Shown: positions 15,701 through 26,760, numbered from the stretch's first letter. The stretch: 64,000 bases of DNA from Ficedula albicollis (GCF_000247815.1 NC_021700.1:17493426-17557425); one strand, 5' to 3'. Made by a program: numbers and translations. The notes: generated by a model from the letters alone, not told the origin.

Positions 15701-18655
15701 GAAAGGGTAGATTTGCACAGGTTGCTGACCATTGCCTACCTTCTCCTAAGTTAAAAGAACTTTGAAAATAAAGGGAATCAACCACTTTTGCATGAAAAAG
15801 GCTTCTCTGACTGCCACCTATAGACATTGTTTAATTTACAGGTGTTTAATTCCACTTAGGGATGCCTCCTACATTCTGGGAACATTCTGGGAACCTGTGG
15901 GACTTCAAAAAGAATAAGGAAAAAAGGCAGAGGGCTTGATCTCCCTTTAGCAGGAGGTATTGTCAAGTTTTTTCATATGCAAAAGAACCAGAACAAAACA
16001 TCAATTGCTTCTTTGAAGGTTCAAGTATTCGACTGACAACTGCAGTATCTGTTGACAATGTACAGATTTAAAGAGCAATTTGAAGAAAAAAGGGAAACGC
16101 CCTCTTTTCCATACAAAAATCAACAATAAGCCACTGCAGCAATGATATTCTAGTTCTTAAAGGGAGCTACAAAATGGGAAAGACACAGTGAATACGGTGA
16201 AGAGAGAAGAACAACACCCTCTTTAAAAGGATTAGAAGTGGCTATATTTCCCCCAAATTAGCAAAACAATACTAGGCAAAGTAATTTGCAACTCTAAAAA
16301 ACAATTAGCTTATTGTTCTTATGTAAACACTGAAAAGCATTCCTTTCAAAAATCCCAAATCCTCCAAGCTGTTAAGAAAACCAAATAACTATGCAAATGC
16401 CTTAAACCTCAAACAACCCAAACAAAAGTACAGAACAGCACTAGGACAGACAAACAGTAATTACCACAAATCACACACAACACTTGAAGAGCTATCTCAA
16501 TCAAAGCAAAGTTACCAAGCACTCACTCAGGGTCCAGTTTCTTAATACCAAGTTAAAAAAACAGGAATAAAATAAGAGCAAAACCACGCTGCACAGTACT
16601 ACTGTATTTTCACTGTTTGATATTTTAATGCTAACAATCCTCCCTCCCAGGAGCCACACTATTCCTTGAAGGTTTAATGAAGAAGCCCTTCAAACAGTTC
16701 ACTTCTTTCTCTGACCACGACTGACAGACCCCAATGGCCTTTTCTTCCTTGTTTAATGAAGAAGCCCTTCAAACAGTTCACTGCTCTGACCACGACTGAC
16801 ACAGACCCCAATGGCCTTTTCTTCCTCATTTGTCCTTTTGAAGGGTGGGGGGCTGCCAGTTTTAGTACAGAAGTGGAGTTCAAACTTGTTTGAACTATTA
16901 TTGCCAGGCCTTTCTGATATCCCAGGCCTCATTCCCTTCATCCTTGTGCCTCTGCATTCCTGGAACACAAAAAGGCTAGGTCGTGGAAAATGGGAAAATG
17001 AGAGGAGCAACAAAGACATTTAGGCAGATCTGGAGGTGGTGAATGTGGGCACACAAACCAAGTACACACTTCTGCTTTTAGCAAGGGAACCAAATGCCAC
17101 AGCCTTTCATGAAGTCGAGTCTCCAGACTTCAGAAAATCATAGGGAAAACAACTCAACAATACCTAATCTCACTTAGAAAAGTGAGTCTTAGCATTTATG
17201 CATTTCAGAAAACCTCTCTTATTGCTACTGCATCACCACAAAACCTGTAACACACTGCTCCTCAAACAGAACACATACTTCCTCCAAAACGAAGACATAC
17301 ATACAAATTAGCAGTCTCCTTATGACAGTAAGGAATCAGATATCCCATAAAAAAAAGAAAGATTGCATTTACATTCAGTCACAGTTGCCTTTTCCACCTG
17401 AAAGTACTCTACCATTTCCTAGCCTTTAAAAGCCCAATTCTGTATGCTTCTACACCTGTGCTCCCTCTGTTCCCCTGGATTCACTCAAACCCTTGTCCTC
17501 CTCTCTTTACTTGCAGAGAGGAGGATGTACATAGGCTTTCATAGCCTTCAAAGCTGGAGGCTGACAGCATCAAAGCACTGTTCTCAAGAACTTTCTTTTT
17601 GCTGAAGTGGCCTCTGACAACAGGATTTTGTATGCAGCAGTGCCACCTTCAGTTTCTACAGAAAAACTGCTTTACTGAAATAGGAATGTAAGGAGGAGAA
17701 AATGAACCATAAATCGGTCCAAGGGGTGCTATGGGTCTACTCCTTCATCTGAACATGCAAAGCTGATACCTTCAGCAAGTATTAGAAGGGCAGATCCCAC
17801 TCTGACCTCAGTTTTGGCTCCACGACCAGCTCACAAAAACCTTAACTGCAGCAGAGGAAGTCTCCCATTCCAAACCCTTTGGGGAGATGTTAAACTTTAA
17901 AGAAAATATGCAAAATAATAACTTAGCTAGAGGTATTATTTTTGAAGGCACAATAATAAAGCTGGACTGATGAATTTTTCACTCTCAGAAAGCACTACAC
18001 TGTTTTCCTTAAAAGGCAATGAAGGTCACTCAGCTCACTTATTCCTACCAAATAATGCATTATTCCAGCATCACCTGCAGAATGCATACAGCATCATCTA
18101 CACATACTGATAGCCATTTCTCTACAGCATCAGGCAAACTTTCTTGCATAGTCTCAACATTTCAGTTAGTTGTTCTAAGTGAAAAAAAATCATGCTCTTC
18201 TATACACACATGTTCCACGTTTGAAAAGCACTTTAAAAGCCTCATGTCGAGTTCTTAATGGAGAAGCCTCTGAAATGACGGCAATAGAAAAATCTTATCC
18301 TTAAAAACAGAACATAGTAAGAACATCTGTTCACCTGATGCTTAGAAATAAAATACTATCATATAGCGACAAAGTAGGAACTGCTCGTACAGAGATCCTG
18401 GCTTCAAAATTTTAATCTTCTGTCTTAGTAGGATTCTATTGTCAAAAGCAAAGATTAAACAACTCTTTTCCTCACAGTAATTCTGTAGGTTCATCTTTAC
18501 TCATACCTTTTGCACCTATAGTCTTCTGGATTAAACTGTATATTCATGATCCCATAATTGCTTTCATCACCTCCCACAGGAACCAAGATAGGTTTGGTAT
18601 CCTCTTCCATAGCTGGTGAATATGTCTTCTTTTAGATTCTGTCACTTACTCTAGC
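639..18655 (-). CDS. SLC38A9: SLC38A9, lysosomal amino-acid transporter / arginine sensor (5' part, nine coding exons, runs off left edge)
   Basis: Multi-exon gene on the minus strand. SLC38A9 is an 11-helix transporter of the lysosomal membrane; its cytosolic N-terminus binds Ragulator-Rag and reports lysosomal arginine to mTORC1 (family knowledge). Coding exons, in transcript order: 18610-18507, 10718-10586, 9981-9860, 9716-9653, 9547-9454, 8483-8313, 5793-5734, 3674-3477, 746-639. All have AG/GT borders and phases that join without a break, giving 1054 nt (351 residues plus one base). Visible signatures are the N-terminal HYYSRL element (residues about 66-71), the helix-1 stretch [12 protein letters not shown] (about 129-140), and a luminal loop with four N-glycosylation sequons (about 236, 245, 262, 271). 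The human protein has 561 residues, so roughly the last 210 lie left of the window. The gene is divergent from DDX4. Identification rests on my recognition of the human protein along its length. Confidence 0.97.
747..2606. other. SLC38A9 intron, left part
   Basis: Unique-looking intronic sequence between the exon at 639-746 and a CR1 element. No exon or known repeat recognised. Confidence 0.5.
2607..3399 (+). mobile_element. CR1 retrotransposon, 3' end, plus orientation
   Basis: Matches the 3' part of the avian CR1 consensus as I know it: the AAGAAGGCCAA..CATCCTGGCCTGG region, a GATTGTCCCCCT stretch, TTTTGGGCCCCTCA, TGGAGAAAAGGAGG, and a 3' tail ending near AAAGATTTTATAATTCT. It lies antisense to SLC38A9 within an intron. 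It is degenerate, with no usable reading frame. Confidence 0.9.
2805..3028 (+). repeat. 112-bp perfect tandem duplication inside CR1
   Basis: Bases 2805-2916 are repeated without visible change at 2917-3028. The surrounding CR1 is clearly old and degraded, so this doubling is much younger than the insertion, or is an assembly effect. Confidence 0.9.
3477..3674 (-). CDS. SLC38A9: SLC38A9 coding exon 8 (luminal loop end and transmembrane helix 4)
   Basis: Codes residues 250-315: ICPSAGDHP, sequons NRS and [29 protein letters not shown] and KFNVLG. These align in order with the human protein. The acceptor is TTCCAG and the donor GTAGGT. A CR1 element lies about 80 bases downstream in the next intron. 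Confidence 0.95.
3675..5733. other. SLC38A9 intron carrying the duplicated exon
   Basis: Intronic sequence between the exons at 3477-3674 and 5734-5793. Apart from the exon-like copy around 4329-4383 I recognise nothing in it. Confidence 0.5.
4329..4364 (-). pseudogene. Duplicated SLC38A9 loop exon (cassette or dead exon)
   Basis: On the minus strand a TTCCAG acceptor is followed by coding-like sequence for [12 protein letters not shown] and a GTAAGA donor. By eye it is about 74% identical, without gaps, to the start of the genuine exon at 3674-3477 (V-I-C-P-S-A-G-D-H-P-P). The similarity also reaches back into the pyrimidine tract of the intron. Both copies begin in the same phase. Spliced in, it would add 36 nt (12 residues) in frame; without the donor the frame stays open to 4072. 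The exon at 5734-5793 joins perfectly to the one at 3477-3674 without it, so it is dispensable. I cannot tell whether it is used. Confidence 0.6.
5734..5793 (-). CDS. SLC38A9: SLC38A9 coding exon 7 (luminal loop, first part)
   Basis: A 60-nt exon coding [20 protein letters not shown] (residues 230-249), with sequons NVT and NGS. The acceptor is TGCAG and the donor GTAAGA. It is too short to show up as an open reading frame and was found by homology and phase. Confidence 0.93.
5794..8312. other. SLC38A9 intron
   Basis: AT-rich intron, with a short TTAATTAA-like run near 7225-7250. No exon or repeat family recognised. Confidence 0.5.
8313..8483 (-). CDS. SLC38A9: SLC38A9 coding exon 6 (transmembrane helix 3 region)
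   Basis: Codes residues 173-229: a W-E-F-P-D-V-C segment, [14 protein letters not shown], and [20 protein letters not shown]. It is nearly identical to human over most of its length. The acceptor is TTCAG and the donor GTAAGT. Confidence 0.97.
8484..9453. other. SLC38A9 intron between coding exons 5 and 6
   Basis: About 970 bases of AT-rich sequence. Nothing recognised. Confidence 0.5.
9454..9547 (-). CDS. SLC38A9: SLC38A9 coding exon 5 (transmembrane helix 2)
   Basis: Codes AGFTSG followed by a hydrophobic helix and [11 protein letters not shown] (residues 142-172). The acceptor is AACAG and the donor GTAAGA. It leaves one base for the next exon. Confidence 0.96.
9653..9716 (-). CDS. SLC38A9: SLC38A9 coding exon 4 (transmembrane helix 1)
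   Basis: Short 64-nt exon coding residues 120-141, including [18 protein letters not shown]. This is the unwound helix-1 region that forms part of the substrate site in the family. The donor is GTAAAC and the acceptor CATAG. Confidence 0.96.
9860..9981 (-). CDS. SLC38A9: SLC38A9 coding exon 3
   Basis: Codes residues 80-119, with APDHV, YVYSPLG and YGKNSSLVT, all close to the human cytosolic segment just before helix 1. The acceptor is ATTAG, the donor GTATGT, and the exon ends after two bases of a codon completed by the next exon. Confidence 0.95.
10586..10718 (-). CDS. SLC38A9: SLC38A9 coding exon 2 (Ragulator/Rag-binding N-terminus)
   Basis: Codes residues 35-79: a PTNIV segment, then [12 protein letters not shown] and SPADRAL. 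HYYSRL is the conserved cytosolic element used for Rag-Ragulator binding in the human protein (family knowledge). The acceptor is TTTAG, the donor GTAAGG, and the exon ends on a codon boundary. Confidence 0.95.
14984..15174 (+). mobile_element. CR1 3' fragment, plus orientation
   Basis: Contains CACTGGAACAGGCT, CCAGGGAACTGG, and a tail of CTCCAACTCAGGAT followed by CTATGATTA. This is the usual CR1 3' end, here about 190 bases and 5'-truncated. Confidence 0.85.
16673..16828. repeat. Two-copy tandem repeat of about 79 bp
   Basis: Units start at 16673 and 16752 with TTTAATGAAGAAGCCCTTCA. They differ by a 4-base and a 2-base indel. Neither unit shows coding potential. Confidence 0.85.
18507..18655 (-). 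CDS. SLC38A9: SLC38A9 first coding exon
   Basis: The acceptor is a pyrimidine-rich tract ending CAG (18658-18656) and the donor is GTATGA after 18507. The start codon is 18610-18608. The 45 transcribed bases before it carry an in-frame TAA, so this ATG is the first possible start in this exon. The exon encodes residues 1-34 plus two bases, including MNIQF followed by a basic cluster ending RCKR, which aligns with the human N-terminus. An upstream non-coding exon must exist because there is an acceptor site; I could not place it. Confidence 0.93.
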
Positions 18656-19696
18656 CTGAGAAAAAGGAAAAAAAATAAATTAGTCCACTGCAGTTAAGCA
18701 AAACTATGTCCCTGCTATGAGTTTAACACTGGTAGAGTTCCACAGTTTCAGAAGTTCCAGTAAGTAATTTCGACATGCCTCTTAAGAATTCTCAATCCAT
18801 AATGCAAACATCATGAGGCATGTACAGAGGGGAGAGTATTTTTTTAAACACACTATCCAGCCTTTAATCTCTTTCAGCACCACAACAAGGCAATATGAAT
18901 TAAACATAAATTTCTAAAGAAGCTGTATTTCTAATGTGTAATAGTACTGCTGAGAACAATCTATCAGTTATGAGCCTACCGTTTCACTAAATTACTTCAA
19001 ACTTTGCAGCAGACACATACGCAGTTTATTCCAGTTCCAGTGTATTTCCCATAACAAGGATGAGATTACTGCAGTCTACTATGTCCAGAACTTTTGAATA
19101 AAAGGTAATAAATGGTTTAATAATGCATTAATTATAACTATTATATGCATTCAGACCACTCCTGGCCAAAGAGTGGGGAGCAGAATGTTTTTAAACTAAT
19201 GGATTTCTACTCGAATTGAATTACAGGCTTCACATGGGACTTTCTGTGGTCTTATGTGCAGCTAAATAAACATAATGGTTTAACAGCTCTCATCCCTGCC
19301 ATCTCCTGAAGAATTTCTCAGGCAGGACTCCTTCAAACAAAAATGTCAGAAACAGGACACTTTCAAACAACAATGGTAGAAGTATCTGTTCTTTCATCAT
19401 TTCAGAATGCTTTCAAATGTTAGGCTGATGGAAAGACAGATGACAACCAGAACTGGCACAAAACAAGGAAGGGTAGTGCTGGAGGCTTGAAACCTGGAAT
19501 GGCAATGGAAGAAGATAAGATAGAAAGAATAAGATGTGTATCATCCTTCTGCACCCTCACGGAAATACACCATAAAGGCCCAATCTCAGAAATCACACCA
19601 ACCCAAGTTAAGCACTGACACAGCTCTATCCCTTCCTAGAAGCGTATTGTCGATCCTATTCCATTAAGTTATCCTGCTAATACCTCTGGCAAAAAG

Positions 19697-19723
19697 CAAA
19701 ATAAAACAAAACAAAACAAAACA
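19697..19723 (+). repeat. AAAAC microsatellite
   Basis: Five or so copies of the pentamer AAAAC in a row. Confidence 0.85.
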
Positions 19724-20730
19724 AGAATCTGAAGGAGAGGATGAAAAATGAAAGTTAGCGGTTTTCAACCACACCTACTCTCCTGGGTTGAAAAAACTGC
19801 TGAAGGAGGCATGGGAAAACACTGATGGACAATGTGGCAGCAGCTGCAGAAGCATTAAGATTGGTTCAATCTGCCAAGGAAATGTCTTTTAGAAGACAGA
19901 CACAGGTAATGGCTCTCTACTCTCAAGGGGAGGGGATCACACCAAACATAACAGTTTCCATAACAGTTTATGGAAATCGTACTGCAAGTTCAAGCCTGGC
20001 TTTGACAGCCCAATGGCCTGTGTGTGATCCCATACTGAACCGGACAAGAAAGACTGACACAGATTAAGATTAACCATTCTTTCTTTTGCTTTAAACCCAG
20101 ACCAGTGTTGAGTTTAGGGCTTATTATCCATTTGCTTGCATGCCTGTGCAAGGGAGGGGATAGTGCCACAGAAGCCATTTCATCTTGTAGTGCTGACGTA
20201 TTCCTCCTAGTTTCAACATTTATGACAAGAGATTGGAACAGTTACTAAGGTTAAAGGCATAATTTTGAGTTCAAAGGCATGATTGTATCTTGGTCACTTT
20301 AGCTATTTGACAGGATACAATATGCAAGTGGTAATAATCAAGGCAATCTTAAGAGATTTATTTGCACTCGCTGATAGCATAGTTTGTCCTACTCTTAAAT
20401 TTTTGCTGTTATGCTCCCTAAAGCTTTATTTCTCTACCTTTTTCAGACCCTTTCCACGGGATCCTATTACCACCCTTAACTTACTGCTTTCTCTCTTTCA
20501 CCACTCCAGCCTTCTATAGAATATCAGTTTTGATTCTTTACCCTGACATCCTTCTTCTTCACAATACTGCTTCTGGTTCTTTGGCCCCAATGGAACATGC
20601 TCTCCTCCTTCTCTTTCTACCTCTTTCTATTTTCTGTCTCTCCTACGTACTGTCAAAATTGCTTTCCCAACCCACCTTTACTAAGTACTATTTACAAAGA
20701 GGTATCTTAGTTCGCGCTGGTATTTTTACT

Positions 20731-21108
20731 TCCTTTCAAGTGACACGATGTTCTTCTCTAAACTCTGTTTACAGATCCCCTTTTTTTTCTACTGCCTCCT
20801 CTTATTTTTTTTTGCAGCTCTAGGCTTCCTGCTTTCTCTCTACTGATGCCCTTCTAGTCTCTAAACTCTGTTTACAGATCCCCTTTTTTTCTACTGCCTC
20901 CTCTTATTTTTTTACAGCCTCTAAACTCTGTTTACAGATCCCCTTTTTTTTCTACTGCCTCCTCTTATTTTTTTTTGCAGCTTCCTTTCAAGTGACACGA
21001 TGTTCTTCTCTAAACTCTGTTTACAGATCCCCTTTTTTTCTACTGCCTCCTCTTATTTTTTTACAGCCTAGGCTTCCTGCTTTCTCTCTACTGATGCCCT
21101 TCTAATGA
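20731..21108. repeat. Higher-order tandem repeat with pyrimidine-rich units
   Basis: At least four copies of a core starting CTCTAAACTCTGTTTACAG and running through CCCC(T)n CTACTGCCTCCTC(TTA)(T)n to ACAG or GCAG. They begin near 20755, 20861, 20919 and 21008. Copies 1 and 4 share a longer tail (TAGGCTTCCTGC...), and copies 1 and 4 are both preceded by the same CAAGTGACACGATG segment. This suggests block duplication on top of unit duplication. Confidence 0.85.
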
Positions 21109-21700
21109 TACCTTCCTGCCCTGGTGCACACCAGCTTCCTGCAACAGCTATACACTTCTGAAACAAAAACACAAGCCCCAGAGATTTCATATACTGCTAC
21201 AGACATCCACCCAGCCCTCTGCCATTCCCACTAAAATATGCTATTTTTTTCTTTTAGTCTGATCCATTCTTTCTCAACTGAACATCCTGTATTCATTTTG
21301 TGAACAAACCTAGGTGTCAAACGTGATCCCCCTCACTTGTTCTGCATTTGCATCTCTCTTAAGAATTTAAATAATACTTCAGATCTAGACATAAAAATGC
21401 AGATGAAAAATTTAATTCCTCATGCCTGAACTGAAAACTGAAATAAATTCAAATCCCAAATAGTCAATAGTTTTAGCCAGAATCTTCCATAAGATCTCAG
21501 TATGGACATCTCTTCCTTCCACAGGTCACAGTTTGTGAGACAGATTAAGCAAACATCAAATGCACATCCCTTCCCTAAAACCTCTTAACACTTGTGCTTT
21601 AGGAGTGAAGCTGATAAATGCTGACAACAGTAATTATCAATTTGATTTTTCCTGCGCTATTGCTGTAAAGGAAGAACACAGATTTTATATATTCCATGAA

Positions 21701-21770
21701 GAAAAACATTCCAAAAACATGAAAAATCATTCCAAAAACATGAAAAATCATTCCAAAACACATCACACAC
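21701..21770. repeat. Short tandem repeat, about 19-bp unit, three copies
   Basis: The unit CATTCCAAAAACATGAAAAAT is repeated, with the last copy shortened. Confidence 0.8.
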
Positions 21771-21901
21771 TAAGTTTGGCTTGACAGGATGATTTGAGGC
21801 TGGCGGAGGTGGTGCTCACTGACTTTTCAGGGTCACTTAGAAGCTGGGTCTGCAAAGACAGCTTATTTTTAAAGTACTTATTGTTGATAACAATTAAGTT
21901 T

Positions 21902-21948
21902 GTGACCAGCAAGCTTATGACCAGCAAGCTTATGACCAGCAAGCTGGC
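21902..21948. repeat. Short tandem repeat, 16-bp unit, three copies
   Basis: TGACCAGCAAGCTTA occurs three times with small changes. Confidence 0.8.
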
Positions 21949-24827
21949 TACTCTACGAATAGATGCAGCTATGACACACGTAAAGGCAGGAGCTGGAGTA
22001 CAGTTTAAAGGACAACTGTAAGCAGAAAAGTAAAAGGCAGAAGAAATAACCAGATTAATCTCTCTTTTATCTACCATCTATGCCTTTTGACTGGACTCCA
22101 TTCACAATAAACATTTTTAACACATAGTGAGTTATGCTACGTGAACTTACTGCCTCTTTCCATTACAACAGTACCTTCCCAACTGTTATCTTCATAGGGT
22201 ATTAGTTAGCTACAGAGCTTATACTGAGTATCTAACTGTCTTTGTAATCCAAGACACTGATCTATGCTCCTCTCACTCAGGTTTCTTTCAAAAACCTGTG
22301 ATGGGACACAGAATATTGTCTATGAAGCTTATAATCAGGACTGGGACGCCAAATACAAATAATTCACATCAAAAACCAAAGTTGTTTGACAAACTCCATT
22401 CTGCTTGTGTATTTTATGATACAACATGGTTACAGCTTCCATGAGACCACTCTTGCATGCAGATAATTACTAAGGTTCTCTGGGAATAAAAGTATGGCTG
22501 TTTAGAAATGAAGAAGGCTGTTGTACAGACACCCTACTCATTGGTTGCCAAACTGGATTTTCCTGCAAGTGGAAACGAGGTCCTTTTAGCTGCAGCGTAG
22601 CTGGAGTTGGAGATACGAATTCATGGTACTTTGTCCTCAGAGTTTAAAGCAGTGCTGTACATTCTGTCCTTCCTTCTCCTGTTTGTCAGCTATTTGTCTT
22701 GTTTCCTGTCTTGGCAGAGAGCAGGACTGGGGAACAGATCCAAAGGTTGAAAAATTAACTTTGACACAAAACTTAGTGATTTGTAGTAAGTACTGCAAAA
22801 AACATCCAAGAGGAACACTAATTTGTTGAGCAACAGGTAAAGCAGATCATTTTTGAATGAATACTGTAACTTTACTGGTCTAACAAAATGTTTCCTATGT
22901 CTCAAGCCAGACAGTGAGAATTGTCTGGTTTGATAAAAAAAGAAAGTATTTCTAACTTATATCATAACTCATACATACCAAGATGACTAAGTTTATCTAA
23001 GTAATTTTCATTTTCATTGAACTTTGCTAAGCTTAATGCTCCAACCTTTGAAGAATTAAACTTTGCAACCTCTCTCCTTTTAAACGTGTTTGTCTGTTTA
23101 TCCTTGCACAGATACTAGGATTGCTTTGTAGTATATTTGGTAGTGAATAGAAATTTTCTCAACATACCGCACCCAATATTCCCCTCTAAGTATCTTTTCT
23201 GTCTGTCTGGACCTTCTGCCATTTGTGTCTCACCATTCAATTGCTCTGCAAGTTCTCTTTTTCCCCTAGCAGGGTCCTGCTTTCTGCCTTCCTTGACTAA
23301 AACTGTATCTCTCCTCTCTTTACTTTTACTAGTACAGCTGTGATGAAGCTTAGTATGATCTGTTGCCTTATTTGTAATTCTCCTACAAACAGCTGAAGCA
23401 CTGCATCAGAAGGGAAGCAAAAGGAAACAAGTGGATCAGAATTTAATAATCCAGGTTTTCTGTTGCTGGTCATAGAGTGTGAAGCAACACCTAAGTCTGT
23501 GCAATTTATTTTCTCCCAGTCTCATTCTGGGCTACACCCCACATGACCTTCAGATGGTAATCTGAACAGGACTGGACATTCATTAATCCTCACTGGCTCA
23601 GCCCTGTGAGCTTCTACTTTCACTGTCTTCAGGTTCTCTCACCTAGTTTCAAAGTTTAAAAAGCATGAAGGAGTGAAGAGAAGGATATGGTACATTTAGA
23701 AATCTTTGTAGCCTGTGATCTAATAATGTTGGCACTGGATAGCAAAACCGTATTAGCTGGCTTCCCCTGTGAATTTAACAATGGCAATTTATGGCTCAGT
23801 TATACACGTGTGCGACGAATATTTATCATGAGACACCCACACTGACAGATCACTCAGAGTTACAGCCCAGGCCATGCAAGAGAGCTAGCAAACAGGTTGT
23901 TCCGAGCAGGAACAAAACAATCATCCCAACCATCCCATAAGCACGGACTGTGCTCAGCCAGCATTTACCAGAGAACCTCCCATAGTGGGCAGGAGAAAGG
24001 CTGAGAGGATCACTTCCCCCAGAGCCTCCACCATACCATCATGGTACTGTACAAACAGCAGCTGAAGCACTGGGAACTATTTACACTTCATTTCTTATAT
24101 AAAGTCACTACTTCTAAAAACCACCTCACACTCATGGTTTAAACCCCAGAATCTGCTAATCAAAGTATTTAGTTCAAACAAGGAATTTTTTTTTTTCCAA
24201 GTGCCACTTGGAGTAATCTGGTCTTCTCTTAAATTCTCAGCGGGTTGAATACAGCTCAAGGCTGTGCACATATGAGAAATAAGCACAGTCCACACTGGAA
24301 GATGAGAACTTCAACACAGGACAGCAGAGTTCCTCAACTCCAGGAGTGAATCCTCCATCAGAAGGGATCGAAGGATACTATACTGGCCATGACAGCAGCA
24401 ACATAATAAAAAGCTCCTTAAAACGGGGACAGCATGCCTGCCGCCTCTTGTGGCACCTTATAGGCACCTTAAATAGTCCATACTCTCCTACAACGGCATC
24501 GGCTAAAGGCAATTAAAATTGCATGAGCAATGTAAGTTAGCAACTTATTGAGGAAAAAAAGACTTTTGAATATACAAGCTGAACCTCTGCTGAGATTATG
24601 TTTAGCTCTGACTGAACAAGCAGGTACATGGTCAATGCCAAATGATAAATCTAAAAAAAAATAAAAAGAAATGGCACATTCAACGGATTTGTTGTCAACG
24701 GATAAAGCTTGTATAATTTATATATTTGTGGGCACTGTAGATAAATACTTACAGAAACGAAACATTATCACTTTAGACTCACATTTTAAACACGATTTTT
24801 GTTTTTAACGGCCCCTCCCTCAGTCCC

Positions 24828-26760
24828 ATGAAAATCGATGTAAACATTTCCCTGCTTCACGGACCGCCCGAAAGGCTTCCATGCTGTTCCTGTACCTCCG
24901 CCCCCGCTCTGACGATCTGCCCGTGTTCCCACGAACACGGCGCGGCCGGTCACTGCCCGCGGCCGGTCACTGCCCGCGGCCGGTCACTGCCCGCGGCCGG
25001 TCACTGCCCGCGGCCGGTCACTGCCCGCGGCCGGTCACTGCCCGCGGCCGGTCACTGCCCGCGGCCGGTCACTGCCCGCGGCCGGTCACTGCCCGCGGCC
25101 GGTCACTGCCCGCGGCCGGTCACTGCCCGCGGCCGGTCACTGCCCGCGGCCGGTCACTGCCCGCGGCCGGTCACTGCCCGCGGCCGGTCACTGCCCGCGG
25201 CCGGTCACTGCCCGCGGCCGGTCACTGCCCGCGGCCGGTCACTGCCCGCGGCCGGTCACTGCCCGCGGCCGGTCACTGCCCGCGGCCGGTCACTGCCCGC
25301 GGCCGGTCACTGCCCGCGGCCGGTCACTGCCCGCGGCCGGTCACTGCCCGCGGCCGGTCACTGCCCGCGGCCGGTCACTGCCCGCGGCCGGTCACTGCCC
25401 GCGGCCGGTCACTGCCCGCGGCCGGTCACTGCCCGCGGCCGGTCACTGCCCGCGGCCGGTCACTGCCCGCGGCCGGTCACTGCCCGCGGCCGGTCACTGC
25501 CCGCGGCCGGTCACTGCCCGCGGCCGGTCACTGCCCGCGGCCGGTCACTGCCCGCGGCCGGTCACTGCCCGCGGCCGGTCACTGCCCGCGGCCGGTCACT
25601 GCCCGCGGCCGGTCACTGCCCGCGGCCGGTCACTGCCCGCGGCCGGTCACTGCCCGCGGCCGGTCACTGCCCGCGGCCGGTCACTGCCCGCGGCCGGTCA
25701 CTGCCCGCGGCCGGTCACTGCCCGCGGCCGGTCACTGCCCGCGGCCGGTCACTGCCCGCGGCCGGTCACTGCCCGCGGCCGGTCACTGCCCGCGGCCGGT
25801 CACTGCCCGCGGCCGGTCACTGCCCGCGGCCGGTCACTGCCCGCGGCCGGTCACTGCCCGCGGCCGGTCACTGCCCGCGGCCGGTCACTGCCCGCGGCCG
25901 GTCACTGCCCGCGGCCGGTCACTGCCCGCGGCCGGTCACTGCCCGCGGCCGGTCACTGCCCGCGGCCGGTCACTGCCCGCGGCCGGTCACTGCCCGCGGC
26001 CGGTCACTGCCCGCGGCCGGTCACTGCCCGCGGCCGGTCACTGCCCGCGGCCGGTCACTGCCCGCGGCCGGTCACTGCCCGCGGCCGGTCACTGCCCGCG
26101 GCCGGTCACTGCCCGCGGCCGGTCACTGCCCGCGGCCGGTCACTGCCCGCGGCCGGTCACTGCCCGCGGCCGGTCACTGCCCGCGGCCGGTCACTGCCCG
26201 CGGCCGGTCACTGCCCGCGGCCGGTCACTGCCCGCGGCCGGTCACTGCCCGCGGCCGGTCACTGCCCGCGGCCGGTCACTGCCCGCGGCCGGTCACTGCC
26301 CGCGGCCGGTCACTGCCCGCGGCCGGTCACTGCCCGCGGCCGGTCACTGCCCGCGGCCGGTCACTGCCCGCGGCCGGTCACTGCCCGCGGCCGGTCACTG
26401 CCCGCGGCCGGTCACTGCCCGCGGCCGGTCACTGCCCGCGGCCGGTCACTGCCCGCGGCCGGTCACTGCCCGCGGCCGGTCACTGCCCGCGGCCGGTCAC
26501 TGCCCGCGGCCGGTCACTGCCCGCGGCCGGTCACTGCCCGCGGCCGGTCACTGCCCGCGGCCGGTCACTGCCCGCGGCCGGTCACTGCCCGCGGCCGGTC
26601 ACTGCCCGCGGCCGGTCACTGCCCGCGGCCGGTCACTGCCCGCGGCCGGTCACTGCCCGGGCGAGGGCCTCCCCAGCCGGCAAGCGTGCGCCGAGTGCCG
26701 GGAAGAAAAGATTTGCATTTGGTGGTGCTGGCTGATGAGATGCCGCTAGTAAAAAAAGAC
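24828..26760. promoter_or_regulatory. CpG-rich island between SLC38A9 and DDX4 (candidate SLC38A9 promoter)
   Basis: An abrupt change from AT-rich to strongly GC- and CpG-rich sequence, most of it the 17-bp array but also the unique flanks (about 24840-24940 and 26660-26700). CpG islands of this kind mark promoters in birds. SLC38A9 still needs a non-coding first exon upstream of 18655, so this is the best candidate. It is an inference; I see no defined initiator. Confidence 0.4.
24941..26659. repeat. 17-bp GC-rich minisatellite, about 101 copies
   Basis: The unit GGTCACTGCCCGCGGCC repeats for about 1.72 kb with no change that I can see. Each unit has three CpG sites, a CCGCGG palindrome, and, overlapping the next unit, CGGCCG. 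Seventeen is not a multiple of three and no frame has a stop, so the plus strand reads open in all three frames as the same 17-residue cycle. Those long reading frames are by-products, not genes. The array ends where CCCGCGG becomes CCCGGGCGAGG. Confidence 0.95.

Larger units (their letters stand above)
10719..18506. other. Large first coding intron of SLC38A9
   Basis: About 7.8 kb. The flanking exons join in phase, so no coding exon is required here. It contains a short CR1 tail and a 79-bp tandem duplication, listed separately; the rest is unique-looking. Confidence 0.6.
18656..24827. other. Upstream of the SLC38A9 first coding exon (5' intron or intergenic)
   Basis: The SLC38A9 non-coding first exon should lie in or beyond this stretch, but I could not place it. 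It contains several short tandem repeats, given separately. No conserved coding exon was recognised. Confidence 0.45.

Noticed and set aside
24941..26659. CRISPR-like array
   Set aside because: Direct repeats follow each other without spacers, and the genome is vertebrate.
24828..26749. Two overlapping reading frames of more than 600 codons
   Set aside because: They only translate the 17-bp array, which has no stop in any plus-strand frame; the residues cycle every 17 and have no family resemblance.
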